NCBI GenBank assembly: GCA_022559845.1
Contig: CM040126.1
Coordinates: 122,178,886-122,242,885 of the forward strand
From: Amorphophallus konjac
Lineage: Eukaryota > Streptophyta > Magnoliopsida > Alismatales > Araceae
Direction: 5' to 3'
DNA: 64,000 bases
Shown: positions 46,092-57,908 of the stretch, one piece after another
Layout: every line of letters begins with the position of its first letter
Numbering within the stretch: the stretch's first letter is position 1
The notes under the pieces: model-generated
Told to the model about the DNA's origin: nothing
The model's input: the letters and a program-made list of their open reading frames with translations, nothing else
Databases searched by the model: none
Position numbers and translations under genes: made by a program

Positions 46092-47475
46092 CCTAGTGCC
46101 CATCGTGCTTTGGTTTTGTTAACCTCCGTTCCATGCTTGGTTAGGTTTGTCAAGTCCTTTCAGGTTTGCTATTTCATCCACTGCGGGCTTCTGCTCTTGG
46201 AGTTGTACGCGGTCCACCCAGGGCCGCTCATATCTTCCCGCGTCCGGACGATACGCCGTTCCATTCTGATCACAGGTGCATTCCTGTTCTGGTTCCCGTT
46301 ACTTTGTTATGATTGTGCGGTCCACTTTGGGCCGCTTCTGAGTTTCCACGGCCGCACGATAAGCCGTGTGAGTGGGTTCAGGTATTTCTCACGCTTTGTC
46401 TTTCCTATCATCCTGTTATTACACGCGGTCTTCTGTAGGCCATTTTTTTTACTATACCACGGTCTGTCGACAGACCACTTGTCTCTGCATCCGTCTGGTC
46501 CTGTTGTTTATATCTGTGGGTTTGCTACTTTTCACGGTCCTTTCAGAGCCATTTTGCAGGTTCCACGGTCATTCTCCAGACTGTCTAGTCAGGTACGCAT
46601 CTGTCTTTGCAATTTCAGTGCATTCCAGCTCTCTATTCATCATTTTTTACTGCTCCCTGTAATTGCACGGTCCTTCCCAGGGCCGTTTATCTCCCTGAGC
46701 AGTCTCATACCAGATCGCATTTGCGTGCTGCAGTGCACCCGAGATTGACATTTTGAGTGATATTCCGCATCATTTCATACTTGTTTGGGTGCTATTTTGA
46801 TCTCCCCTGATTATCATTTGTTTTTGCATGATTATTGTTATACTTGTCATAATTGGTTGGTCATTGCTTGTTAGATTTAGGTTAGATTTTGCATGCACTC
46901 CGGTGCACATAGGTTCATGCATTTTTATCATATTATAGTCGCATTCCTACCTTGGTAGGGGATCCTCTCGTCTCCATATTCCTTGGAGCCGACTAGGTGA
47001 CCTTACCCGAGACCTCCGTAAGTCCCCGTGAGCCATGGATTCCCACACGGACGTCAGGCCGGTTGTACCTTTCCACCCCCGTAGCTTTACATGTTGCATA
47101 CGTTGTGAGGGATTCACCTTAGTCAAACCCAAAGTTTGGACCTTATTCCCAATAGGTTTCCTATCTAGAGGGAATTAATCATAATTCGAATCATTAAAAG
47201 GCTCACCAGAACTTTGAGAAAAATAAAAAAATAATGATCATATCAACTTGTTTGATCTTGGTTGGACTCCCTCACACGCCTATTGTTTGTTTGGGCTTGT
47301 CTAGGCCCGTTTGTGTTGTTTTGTGTTGCATTCCCCATCATCTATAGAGGTTCTGTTGTTAGGCCCATTTAGGTTAGCCCACTCCCTGTGTCTGTTTGCT
47401 TAGTTTCATTGTCCTAGGTTTGCTTCCCTCATTGTATTCCCCTTATTCTCACTGTATAACGTCTCCATTTTCCTC
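46092..47475 (+). other. element B leader with five dyad pairs
   Basis: No gene recognised; a 212-codon open frame (46110-46748) overlaps the dyads and looks like chance. Dyad pairs start at 46209/46240, 46318/46348, 46435/46459, 46534/46565 and 46667/46699, 24-32 bp apart within pairs and about 99-133 bp between pairs. Gaps between arms are seven or eight bases. The part 46750-47475 is unremarkable. Confidence 0.75.
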
Positions 47476-48430
47476 ATGGAGCATTCTTCCCCTATGCATT
47501 ATCCATCTTCTTCCCCGTCTTCCTATCCCTGCGTAGATTCCTCTTCCCAAGCAGGCCCATCTCCTCATTCACCTAACGGGCCTTATTTCTTTAATGGGTC
47601 CCCTTCCTTTAACGGGCCCCCTTTCTTTAATGGGCCTACTCCTTTTAACGGGCCCTCTTCTTCCACCTATGTTGCTGCTAGCCTGATGGGTCCTTATTCC
47701 TATGATCCTTCCAGGCCCACACATCCTTCTATTCCCGGGATGGGCCTCTCTTCTTCTCAGGCCGGATCCCCTTATTTGGCCCATTACCATAATCCTGGCC
47801 CGAATTCATGCTCTCTTGCTCAAGCTGGCCTGCATCCTTCTCGAGCTCTCCCCATCGAGGAGATGATCGCTCAAGCCCGACGCCAGCTTGATGAACTACA
47901 ATGTCGAATCGATCCTCAAACTTCTTTGAGTGTCTCATTCGCATTCCAAGGTCTTCAGCTTCCACCACGTTCACAGATTCCACATATCACCGCTATGGTG
48001 GAGTAGGTGACCCCTATGTGCACTTGAAGGAGTTTTTGTATGAGTTGACCCAATTCCAGCATGACCAGCACTTGATGGCCTATTTGTTTGGACTGTCCTT
48101 AGAGGGCCCGGCTCGGGATTGGTTCTTCACATTGCCGCAAGAGCAGGTGGTGAGCTTTCAAGTTGTACAAGAAAGATTTATTCAGCAGTACCAAGACCAG
48201 GTTGGGCCCAAGTACTCCATGGTTGATTTGGCCCACGAGAAGATGAGGCCTGACGAGGAATTCTCGGCATTCACCGACCGCTGGCGTCATCTGGCCGCGC
48301 AAGTCCCGGGGCATATTCCGGAGGGAGAGCAAATCAAGATGATCATTTCCAATGCAACGCCCGAGTTTAGGTATATCTTAGCCTTGAATGATATCACATC
48401 CTGGCAACAGCTTTATAGCCGAGCTCTTCT
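47476..48430 (+). pseudogene. element B gag, N-terminal part (decayed)
   Basis: The ATG at 47476 opens a Pro/Ser/Gly-rich region with repeated FNGP motifs, then a helical stretch (PIEEMIAQARRQLDEL). A frameshift near 47935 leads into the Gag core: TYHRYGGVGDPYVHLKEFLY, FGLSLEGPARDWFFTLP, FIQQYQDQVGP and FTDRWRHLAAQVP. The core is the conserved gypsy Gag domain. It is broken off after WQQLYSRAL by the LINE at about 48431 and resumes at 52283. Confidence 0.85.
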
Positions 48431-51400
48431 GATTTTCATGACTGCAGCTTTTCTTTGGGTCTTCAGGATGTTGGTTTCATTGGCAGCAAATTCACTTGGC
48501 ACAATGGGCAGCAAGGTGGAAATGCAATTTGGGCCAAACTTGATAGAGTGTTTCTCAACTCTTCATGGATCTCACAATACCCCACCATTGTCACTCATCT
48601 GTCCAGAGAAGCCTCGGATCATGCTCCACTCCTGGTTTCTCTCCCTGCTGACCAGCAGCACTTCAAATCCAGATTTATTTTTCAGAAAATGTGCCTTTCA
48701 CATGAGGGATTTATGGAGGCAGCTCAGAGATGCTGGGAGCCAGCGCCCATTTCCTTTTCATCTCTTCTGACTCTGCAGCTTAAACTCAAATCCTTAAAGT
48801 CCATGCTCCGAGAGTGGAATAAGTAGGTTTTTGGAAACATTTTCACTAACATTTTTGAGGCAGAGGATAAAGTGATCAAAGCTCAATCTTCTTATGATAG
48901 TGATCCCTCGAGTAACAATTATGATAGCCTTGAAATTGAAAGAGCTTCCATATCCAAATTATATGTTCAGGAAGAAGTGTTCTGGAAGCAATAGTCTCAC
49001 ATCCAATGGCTCCAAGAAGGGGATCGCAACACCAAGCATTTCCATGCAATAGTGATAAACAAAAGGAGGCGCAACCTGGTAACTAATCTCAGGGATGGGA
49101 ATGGCAATATCATCACCAATGAGGCTACCCTATAGTCCATGGCTGTTGATCACTTTGAGAAAGCCTTCACGTCTCAACCTCATACTATTTCCCACCAACT
49201 TCTTCAAGGTATTCCACATATCATATCAATGCAGGAAAATGATTTATTATGTGCTATTCCTGAGGAGGAGGAAATAAAGAAGGTTGTCTTCTCACTGTCT
49301 CCTGACAGTGCCCCAGGCCCAAATGGCTTCACAGGGTATTTTTACCAATCATGCTAGCCCTTTATCAAGAATGAATTATGCTTGGCCATCAGGGAATTTT
49401 TCTTTAGCAGTGACATTCCTTGGGCCATGTCAGCAACAATCATCGCCCTCATCCCTAAAGTTTCCAAACCTGAAACTTTTAAAGACTTCAGACCGATAAG
49501 TCTTTGCAATTTTTCTTTCAAGATCATATCCAAAATCCTAAATGATAGAATTACAGTGATCCTTCCATCTGTTATATCTGTGGAACAGGGAGCTTTTTTC
49601 AAGGGCAGATTCATAGGGGAGAATATCCTCCTAGCTAAGGAGATCATCAATGAAATTGGCAGAAAATCTAGAGAGAAAATGTGGTCTTTAAGCTAGATAT
49701 GGCTAAGGCTTATGACAGATTGGAGTGGGATTTCCTGATTGCTATTTTGAGCAATTTTGGTTTTTCTGATATGTTCAACAACATTGTTTACAGACTCATT
49801 TCCAATTCATGGTTCTCCATCCTGCTGAATGGGAATCTGGCTGGTTTCTTTAAGTCGACAAGAGGAGTCAGGCAGGGTGACCCCATCGCCCCAACACTGT
49901 TTATTTTGGCTGAAGAGGCTTTAAGTAGAGGTCTAACAAATCTTTTCCTCTCAAATAAAGTGAGCTATTTCTATACTCCCAGAGGCTGTCCAAGAATTTC
50001 ACACTTACTGTTTACAGATGATACACTGGTTTTTGCCAATGAAAGCAAATCCTCCTTGAAGAATCTGATGGATTTTTTGCACTCTTATGAAGACTCCTCA
50101 GGACAGCTCATCAACATCTCCAAAAGTTCATGTTATACTCACAGTAAGGCTTCTCCACCCCTTAAGCAAAGGCTTCTAACCATCACTGGTATTGAACACA
50201 ACAAATTCCCTTTCAGATACCTTGGTGTTCCCTTATTCCCTGGAAGAGCCAAAATCAGTTTCTTTAACCCCCTGATCAACAAAATTCAAGCTAGAATTCA
50301 AAGCTGGAGCTCTGCCTTTCTATCCTCCGCAGGGAGGCTTTGCTTGATCAAGCACCTGCTAGCATCCATCCCTCTTCATATTTTATCATGCTGCAATGTG
50401 CCTACAACCATCCTCAATTTAATTAACAGGTCATTTGCTAATTTCTTCTGGGGTTCCAAGGATGGCAACTCAAAAAGACACTGGAAAAATTGGCAAGCTA
50501 TCTGCAATCCAATTGAGAATGGAGGTCTTGGCATCCTATCCTTGAATGACATGCAAAAAGCATTCAAGGTTAAAATGCTATGGAGTGCTCTAAATTTGCA
50601 GAATTCCCTATGGGGCAATTACTTCAAGGCCAAGCACCTGGCTAAGTACCATCTCTCTGACGTTGATTTCAATAGATGCAAAGGCAATGGCGGAAAAGAT
50701 TGGATCCTTGCAAGGGACATTATTTGTAAGCATAGCAAATACTTTAAAGGCCCTGGTAATTTCTCATTTTGGAAGGATATCTGGATGGGTAAATGTGCTC
50801 TCAAAGACATGGTCCCGGACTATCAATGGCAACAAGTAGAAGACAAAAACATTTCAGTCAGCTCTCTTTCTGATTTAAACCACCAAGCCTGGAACAGTAT
50901 CCGCCAAGTGTTTCCTGCTGACTATCTATCAGCTATTGAATTCTTTATTTCCAGGAAGCCTCTAAATCAGGACAAATGCATCTGGTCTTTTAACTCTGCT
51001 GGCTCCTTCTCAATTAAATCACCGAGGAAGCTCACAGTTACACCTCCTAGATTATTCCCTTTCAAACAGATTTGGACTAGCTACATCCCCCCGAAGATAT
51101 CTATCTTTATGTGGAAGCTCATTCATGGCATTCTACCAACCGATAATAAAGTCCAGCATTGTGGCATTATGCTATGCTCCAAATGCTCTTGCTGCCATGA
51201 ACCCCAAAATGAAACTACTTCCCACCTTTTTCTACGTAGTGACCTTGCCCTACTCACCTGGAGATATTTCAATCATTGCTTTCAGATTGACCCTGCAACA
51301 TGTGGCTCGGTGCAAGCTTTCTTATACAAGGTGATTCAATCCTCCAAGCTATATACCCAAGCTGGCATGGTGTCCCTACTCATTGCTTCTCTATGGCTAT

Positions 51401-52113
51401 GGGAGACATGGTGTGAAAGGAACAAGAGGCGGTATGAAGGAAAACAGAGCACTCCAGCTACCATCTTCCACAGGATCATCCAGCATATCAACACAACTAA
51501 ATTCCCAGCCTGCCAATCGACGGGAGACCTTTCCACTCTGAGCTCTTTGCAACGCCTCACTATTGCTGCCAGCCTTCCTAAACTCAAAACACCTATTCTA
51601 GTGAGATGGTCTCTACCACCTCCCGGGACCTTCAAGCTTAACACTGATGGTGCCAGTAAAGGCAACCCCGGGTATGGTGGAGGCGGAGGTGTGATCAGGG
51701 ACCACAAGGGTGATATCCTACTCGCCTATAGTCATTTCTATGGCAGGTGCTTCAGTCTGGTAGCCGAAGCCCGTGCCATGCTCGATGGCCTTCGTTATGC
51801 ATCCCTGCACTGCATCAATCTTCACATTATGGAAACTGATTCAAAAATACTGGTGAATATCATTAAGGAGGAATGCTCGTGCCCATGGAGACTTCTGACA
51901 TTCATATGTGAGCTGCGCAAGCTTATTCATAGACTGAAGATGAACATCACCCATATTTACAGAGAAGGCAATCAGGCAGCGAATGGACTTGCCAATCTTG
52001 CATGCCATTGTAAATCTGATTCTATTTTCCACAATAACTTTCAGTTGATGCCATCTAACATTCGTGGTGCATGTAGGCTAGATAGGATGGGTCTTCTAAA
52101 TCTGAGATTGTAA
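48431..52113 (+). pseudogene. LINE ORF2 (endonuclease C-terminus, reverse transcriptase, RNase H), decayed
   Basis: Endonuclease remnant: GLQDVGFIGSKFTWHNGQ, LDRVF and ASDHAPLLV. TAG stops lie at 48824, about 48992, about 49133 and 49355, all in one frame, then a frameshift near 49690. Reverse transcriptase: APGPNGFTGYFY, FRPISLCN, KLDMAKAYDRLEW, RQGDPIAPTLF and the catalytic box LLFTDDTLVF (T where A is usual). Then RYLGVPLF, a zinc-binding zf-RVT segment (PPKISIFMWKLIHGILP, 51090-51240) and RNase H with NTDGASKGNPG, AEARAM, METDS and REGNQAANGLAN. The last shows Asn where the family has a catalytic Asp. The open stretch 49681-52113 is 810 codons, but the whole is dead. Confidence 0.9.
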
Positions 52114-52282
52114 CCCCTCCTTCCCAATTCTTTTAGCTCAGGGGTATGCCCCGAAGGAATTGTAATTATCATTCTTTCAATAAAATGTTGCCTTCGGAGC
52201 TGACCTGGTAGAGTGATCACATCCAGCTGGATGGGCTCACCCTCCCCGATCAATCCAAGGTCCTATTTGCTTCAAAAAAAAA
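48431..52282 (+). mobile_element. 5'-truncated L1-type LINE inside element B gag
   Basis: It starts inside the endonuclease domain, carries reverse transcriptase, zinc-binding and RNase H domains, a short 3' UTR with AATAAA (~52180) and a 9-A tail at 52274-52282. A 5'-truncated copy with an A tail is the usual product of target-primed reverse transcription. I could not identify a clear target duplication, and the 5' junction is accurate to about 10 bp. Confidence 0.9.
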
Positions 52283-53602
52283 GGCCCCTTGACCCCGCGA
52301 CTCCATCACCTCCTACGCCCACATACGCCTCCTATCAGCCATCCACCACGAGTCAGCCCTCCTCCACGTATCCCTCCATGAGTCAGCATTCCATCCCCAC
52401 TTACCCACATACCCCCACATATCAACTTCCCATGCATCAACCTGCTGCCTCCCAGAGTCAATCCTCTCCATCTTCAGGTCAAGGGAATTCCACACCCTGA
52501 GCGGGTAGATGCCGTTCACTACATTCCCACTCCATACACGCCTCTACCAAATACACTCACTAGCCCTACGCCCTTACCTACGCAATTGCCATTGCCTACG
52601 CAACCCCCACTACCATCTCCATTACCTTCCCATACCCCTCGGCATCCACCTTGTCCGAAGCTGGCTCCTCATCCTCCGTTGTCAGAATCCTTTACAGATA
52701 TTTTTAGGGCTTTGATGGCCACTTGCGTATTGCAACTTCCTCCGGTTATGACTTGTCAATCCGCGGTCGAAAATTTGCTCCATTTTTGTGAGTTTCATCG
52801 TCAACAGGGGCATTTGGTTGAGGATTGCCCCGAGTTCCGAGAATTTATTTATGGTCTGGAAAATGATAAGAGGATTGATTGGGCTATCGTGCATAAAGTT
52901 ATTTTGGATCTCCGTAGTAAGCAGTAGCAGCAGCAAGCACCGCCCAGGCAGCCGTCCCCGTTTCAAGACCCGGGGCACCCATGTGATCTTTCAGTTAATG
53001 AAGCACCCGCTCTGTTACCTATTCCTTCTCCTATCCCATCCTCTTCACCTATCCAAGCCTCTGCTCAGGCGAGTACCCCTCTTTCACCCTCCATTTCCAC
53101 TCCTATTCCCAAGGCCGCTCAACGCATCGTAACGATACGTCGAAGAGCACCGCAACCTAACACTTCCTCCACTTCACCACCACTTTCACTCCCTCCACCT
53201 TCACCTTCACCACCTCCGTCAACCACATCACCCCTTTCACCACTTCCATTTCCCTTACCACCATTACCACCGCCTTCGTCGCCTTCTCCCCCAAAGATCC
53301 CTATTCCACCACCACCATCTCCACTACCATAGCCACCCCTGTTACCATCGTTGTCCGAGCCCGAGGAGGCTGAACCCACACCTCCACCTTTACCTTTACC
53401 TCCACACATACCTATCATCGCCACCATCCCTCCGCCACTCGCATTACCCTCACCAACACCTTCCAAACCCCTTTCTTCCACCCCTTCTCTAATACTTCCC
53501 ACCCCACGGAGCGGGTGTGCGTTACCTTCGGTGCCCCTCGGGTCCAGTCCCCGGGGAGATGATAAGCCAAGCCAGGCTTCAACCATGCATTACAGGATTT
53601 AG
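52283..53602 (+). pseudogene. element B gag, C-terminal part with CX2HX4HX4C knuckle and Pro-rich tail
   Basis: After the LINE the frame continues with a Pro/Ser/Thr/Gln-rich linker (52290-52500), then AVENLLHFCEFHRQQGHLVE with the zinc-binding box CEFHRQQGHLVEDC (about 52787-52828) and FREFIYGL, matching the same region of A3. A stop at about 52925 is followed by 600 bp of Pro-rich low-complexity sequence (CCACCTTTACC repeats) to the end. Frames change within it. Confidence 0.75.
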
Positions 53603-53617
53603 GAGTTTATTTCTTGC

Positions 53618-54526
53618 ATGCCGATCCAAGCCATGGTCCCTGGCCGTTTTGGGGATAAGGAGCCCTCACTTTTGAAGATGGTTGCCAAGAGAAGCTCCTT
53701 TGTTCTAGTGTCAGTTTCCTCTCGAGCGAGGCTGATGGCAATCTCATTGCTCGCCGAGGGATTCGCTATGGATATTGTTATTTCTTCTCGCTCGATTGGT
53801 GTTCAATTCACTAGCCAAGCAGGATCCTCCACTCAGATAGTGCTAACCCATGCGACCGCCAAGAGTTTAATGAATTCCGTGTTCAAGGGGCAGTTGATCG
53901 TATTTTCAAGATTTTATAGGGGCATTCTACACCTGTTATGTAATCTCCCTCGGTTCATTGGCGAGATGGCCACGTCAACACCGTGCATTACGCTCCCTCA
54001 GTTTCGTCCTCCACTTTTTGTAAGGGAGTTATGTTTCATGCCCAACAGTCGAATGGAGATGCTGAATCTCATGATTCTGGTGCCAAGCAACAAAACTCCA
54101 CAGTTTTCTGGTAATCATCACAAGGAGCTAATTGTTCCAGAATGTCCGCCCATGGTTAGCACCCCGTGTCTAGGGGCAACCGCCCCGATAAAGCCGCATG
54201 TTCATAACCGGGCCAGGCCATCCTCCAGGTGGGCCTGCTATCTAAGAAGACACGGCAAATCAAGAAGTTTGAAAGCTCGGGTACGTGTCAGGCGGGTTCG
54301 TTTCAAAGAGATTGCTGCTAAGGAGAGGCGACGGCGCAAGTACAAAGGCCGCATGTTGTGCACTCGAGGGGCCACTACTTCTTCTTCTCCTTTCTTCCAT
54401 TCATCATTTCTTCTACTCAGCTCCCACCCTTGGGTGGTGTATTTACCTTCTCCCAATCCAGTTTCTGTTGTTTTCTCCTCTCTTTTTGGGTCCGTAAACC
54501 CCATTCTTCTTTCTCCCCTCATCTGA
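53618..54526 (+). CDS. unassigned open frame of 302 codons in element B
   Basis: A continuous frame where pol would be expected. The translation has no motif I recognise; the C-terminal third is very basic (RVRRVRFKEIAAKERRRRKY). It may be the remnant of a Pol or extra ORF read in one frame, or chance in a low-complexity region. Competing frames are broken by stops. I do not claim a function. Confidence 0.25.
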   Translation: MPIQAMVPGRFGDKEPSLLKMVAKRSSFVLVSVSSRARLMAISLLAEGFAMDIVISSRSIGVQFTSQAGSSTQIVLTHATAKSLMNSVFKGQLIVFSRFYRGILHLLCNLPRFIGEMATSTPCITLPQFRPPLFVRELCFMPNSRMEMLNLMILVPSNKTPQFSGNHHKELIVPECPPMVSTPCLGATAPIKPHVHNRARPSSRWACYLRRHGKSRSLKARVRVRRVRFKEIAAKERRRRKYKGRMLCTRGATTSSSPFFHSSFLLLSSHPWVVYLPSPNPVSVVFSSLFGSVNPILLSPLI

Positions 54527-54652
54527 AACCTCCGGATTCTCCATTTTCTCATGATTCTAGGCCTCGGCCTATGTCATCCTTTCATCCCACTTTCGGGGCT
54601 TCTTCTGATCCTTCTCCTCCGATATCCCCGAGTTCTACTTCTCATTCTCTTT

Positions 54653-54802
54653 CCCCGACCCTGTCAGGTGACCGTCATTCTTCTTCCCCGACCTTGTCGG
54701 GTGTCTATCATTTCCCTTCCCTGACCTTGTCGGGTGTTTATGCTTCTTCTTCCCCGCCTCTAGCGGGTGATCGCTACTCTCCTTCTCCGACCATGTCGGA
54801 TG
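54653..54802 (+). repeat. 33-bp tandem repeat, five copies, with CCGAC...TCGG dyads
   Basis: Copies start at 54653, 54686, 54719, 54752 and 54785, exactly 33 bp apart. Each holds a short inverted pair like CCCGA-N5-TCGGG; the rest of the unit is less conserved. As 33 is a multiple of three it also reads as an 11-residue repeat (SPTLSGDRHSS-like) in one frame. Confidence 0.85.
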
Positions 54803-57800
54803 ATTCTTATTCTCCTCTTTCTTCTTACTCCTTCTCACCCTTTCGGGGTTCTTGCCCTTTTTCTTGCTATTTTTGAGGCTTTAGTCCACCTTGATCTCAG
54901 TTAATCCCCGGTTATTCTGTATCTGGTTCCTTGTTATCAGGGCCTCAATGCCTTAACGAGAGAGTGCTAGCCCTCGTCTCTCTTCCCTTTTATCCCTTCT
55001 TCGTCCAGTATGATGTCAGCCACTCCTCTGTGTCGAGGAATTCAATCCTTTGTTCTCCTTCCATCCTTTATCCTGGCAAGCAAGGAAGGCAAAGCTACTC
55101 GCGCTCCTCAAAAGCTCGATGATCGAAATCGCTTCAGGATGATGGTTTCCACGCCATGGATTTGTAAAGGTATCTTTTATTTTATTTTGTGCAACAACAT
55201 GTTATCATTGGTATTACTCTGTCATTCCTGCACGCGCTTATAGTGCTGGTTCCTCGATGTGCATGAGTGGCAGTAGGCTTTAGTTAGTTTGCTTAGTCAA
55301 ATGAGTCGCTTCTGCAGCATCCTTAGGCTGGTGATAGCTCTACGCTGGGAGTCTAGTCTCTTCCCCCAATCGTTGAGGGTGACCCTTTTTTGCATGGATT
55401 TTCCACACACTTCACGGCGAGCCATAGCCGATCCCTCTGAAGCAACACCGTTGCTGCTTTGGCCATACTATGGGTATGCATGAAGGCCTTTCCTCTTCTT
55501 TGCTTGGCCAAGTGAAGGGGCAAGAGATCGGCGGATGAGATGACCAACCTAGGCATTCCTCAATACGAGAGAGGTTTCAAATAGGGGCAGTCTTAGAAAA
55601 AGCAATGAATGAAAAACACCATGAAAAATACCCCTGATCCTAGTAACCGGGCCTACTTCTCCTAAGGCAAGAGATGAGATTTGTGTAAAACGGTGAAGGG
55701 TAGTGTAGCATCATGTGTGTATCAAAATCAAAAGTAAGCTTTATTTCAATTTTTGGCCAATAAGGGTTATGTCAAAATTATATATGAAAGTCAATGTAAA
55801 AAGACAGAAAGCCTCGGTGCAACAGGCCTACTCTTTGAGGGGTGATGCCCTGGAAGGAAGTCAAGTCTTGATGTCTCCCATCCTGCATAAAGCTTGTCTC
55901 CCGATTTTCTTCTATTCCTCCCTCTTAGGCTGGGATGAATCCCAGGTATGGCCTTAGTAGGGGCACCGTTCTTTAGAAGCAGTTGGTTATGGTGAGCCAC
56001 TCTCAAATGCACGCCCTGCTCAAGGGAAACCTTTAACAAGAGGGGGAGGAACACCGACCCTTGGCCAGTAGTTTGAACCTGTCCTTGGCTGCTGCAGATA
56101 GTTTTTTTCAAAAAAAAAAATAAACAAACAAACAAAAAATCAAATATTGTCAAAAATATAAACAAAAAAATCAAATATTACGAAAATAAAAAAATCAAAT
56201 ATTGCTAGAATCAAAAATATCAAATATTGTCAAAAAAAATCAAATATTGTTAAAAATCCAATTAAAATTTAGAAAATTGTCAAAAATCCAAAAATGTTTA
56301 TCTTCTGTTTTATTTTAAGGATAGGTATGATTTGTTTGCTAAGTGTGCAGGTCGCAGGTGTTCAAGCTTCCGGGTTCTATCTTATTGCTTTGCCTCCTGT
56401 TCATACTTTTCTGATCTGTCCCCTCTTTATTCAAGCTTGTCCCTCGATCTGTTCCGAAGCTCATGTCTTTCTCATGCTTTGCTTCGCTCAGCTTGTGATC
56501 ATATCTTCATGAGAGAGGGCTCTTTGCCTCACTATTGCGAACCCGGCGGTTCTGCTTCGTCAGATCTTGGGTTTGATTGAAGAGCATATTTTATCATTTC
56601 CTGTGTTGTCCCCTTGTGGTCATCGTCCAGGTGTTTTATCCCCTAGGGTCATCTCATACGTATTCTAGTTCCGCGTGTTGTCTCGTTCCGCCATATGTTG
56701 CATAGGTCCTTGTCCCACTTGTGGTTGTTTCACATGCGTTATGTCTCCCCTAGGTTATCTTAGACGTCCTTGTCCTACGTATTTCTGTCCCGCTACATAT
56801 GGCTTCATTCTGCATGGTGTGTTGTCCCGCCGTGTGCTACCGTGCCCCCCATTTTCTCCGTTCTCATGCTTGTTGTTTGTTTATGTGGTGCTTTGCATGT
56901 ATTGCTTGCTCGTTCATTCTTCGTTGTGTTATTTATTTTTCGTTCATTTGGTCGTTATGTTTTCATTCTGTTCATGATTGTTTATTCATGTTGTCGGTTG
57001 TCTTATGATAAAAATCCATAAAAATCAGGAAATGAAAATCCAAAAGAAATGCCATTTTCCTGCATAGGTAAGTCAGGTATGGCTCTCTACCCCTTCTCAT
57101 TATTGCATTACTATATGGTATCTATATTATATTATCTCGAGAACCGACTGGTCATTCACGTGTTCCCAGATCTGACGTTCCCCTTTAACAAAAATGATGA
57201 TGATCTAGGTTCACGTGTTTAATCATCGGATAGGCCGTTAGGTTGGGAAAGATTGGGGGACGACGGTTCTATCTTACACGCCGTGGTTGCAGATAGTGTC
57301 CTGACCCTAGTTGTTCTAGTCTAGCAATACTATTCTCGAGTATTTTCTATTTTATGGCCATCTTTGCATTCGTTTTAATGATTTCTTTTATTTTAGCCCA
57401 GCATGCATCATACACATCTTTTGAGCATTCATGACCCATGGCTTGTCTAAAAATGTCTCGTTTGTCATGGATGATTGTGCGTTCATGATTTTTGGGAAAG
57501 AGAAACAATTCCACTCAGAGTTGGAAGGTTCTCTCTACTCTGCTCACCTGGTTTGGTTGACTAAGGGTCCCCGTCTGGAGTTTTAGTTTGTTTCTTTACT
57601 ATTTTGTTGCTTACTCCGGTCCCCTCATTCGTCCGAGGGATTGTGTCCCCCATAAGGTTGATCATGTGTTTTCCTTTTTTAGTTAGTTTCTCCAGACTGG
57701 CGTCGTTTTGGTTTGATCGTTCCTTGTGTTTGGTTCGGAGTTTTCCGGAAAATTCTTATCACTCGTTGGCGATAAAACGGGTGTCTTTTGTCTTAACGAC

Positions 57801-57896
57801 CGCTTTTCAGTCCGCTCCGCGTAATTTTCGCTTCATCTCCATGTTCCATTTCACTTTCGCTTCACCTCCGCTCGCTCCCTTGCAAAGAGGACGTTA
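54803..57896 (+). other. element B 3' internal region, non-coding
   Basis: No protein family seen. Short frames occur on both strands. Near 56107-56290 there is an AT-rich minisatellite. The end (57600-57896) is pyrimidine-rich and leads to the polypurine tract. Confidence 0.6.
56107..56290. repeat. AT-rich minisatellite AAAAATCAAATATTGTC
   Basis: Six or more imperfect copies of a 17-26-bp A-rich unit containing TCAAATATT. Confidence 0.8.
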
Positions 57897-57905
57897 AGGA
57901 GGGGC
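57894..57905 (+). other. element B polypurine tract
   Basis: TTAAGGAGGGGC lies three bases before the 3' LTR (57909). The form matches GGGGGGCATT before the A2 LTR. Confidence 0.75.
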
Positions 57906-57908
57906 ATC

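Noticed and set aside
46110..46748. 212-codon frame in the leader of element B
   Set aside because: It covers the dyad pairs, has no domain and is hydrophobic and Cys-rich in a way expected from CT-rich sequence.
53119..53586. Gly-rich antisense frame of 155 codons
   Set aside because: It is the complement of the Pro-rich low-complexity tract after element B gag.
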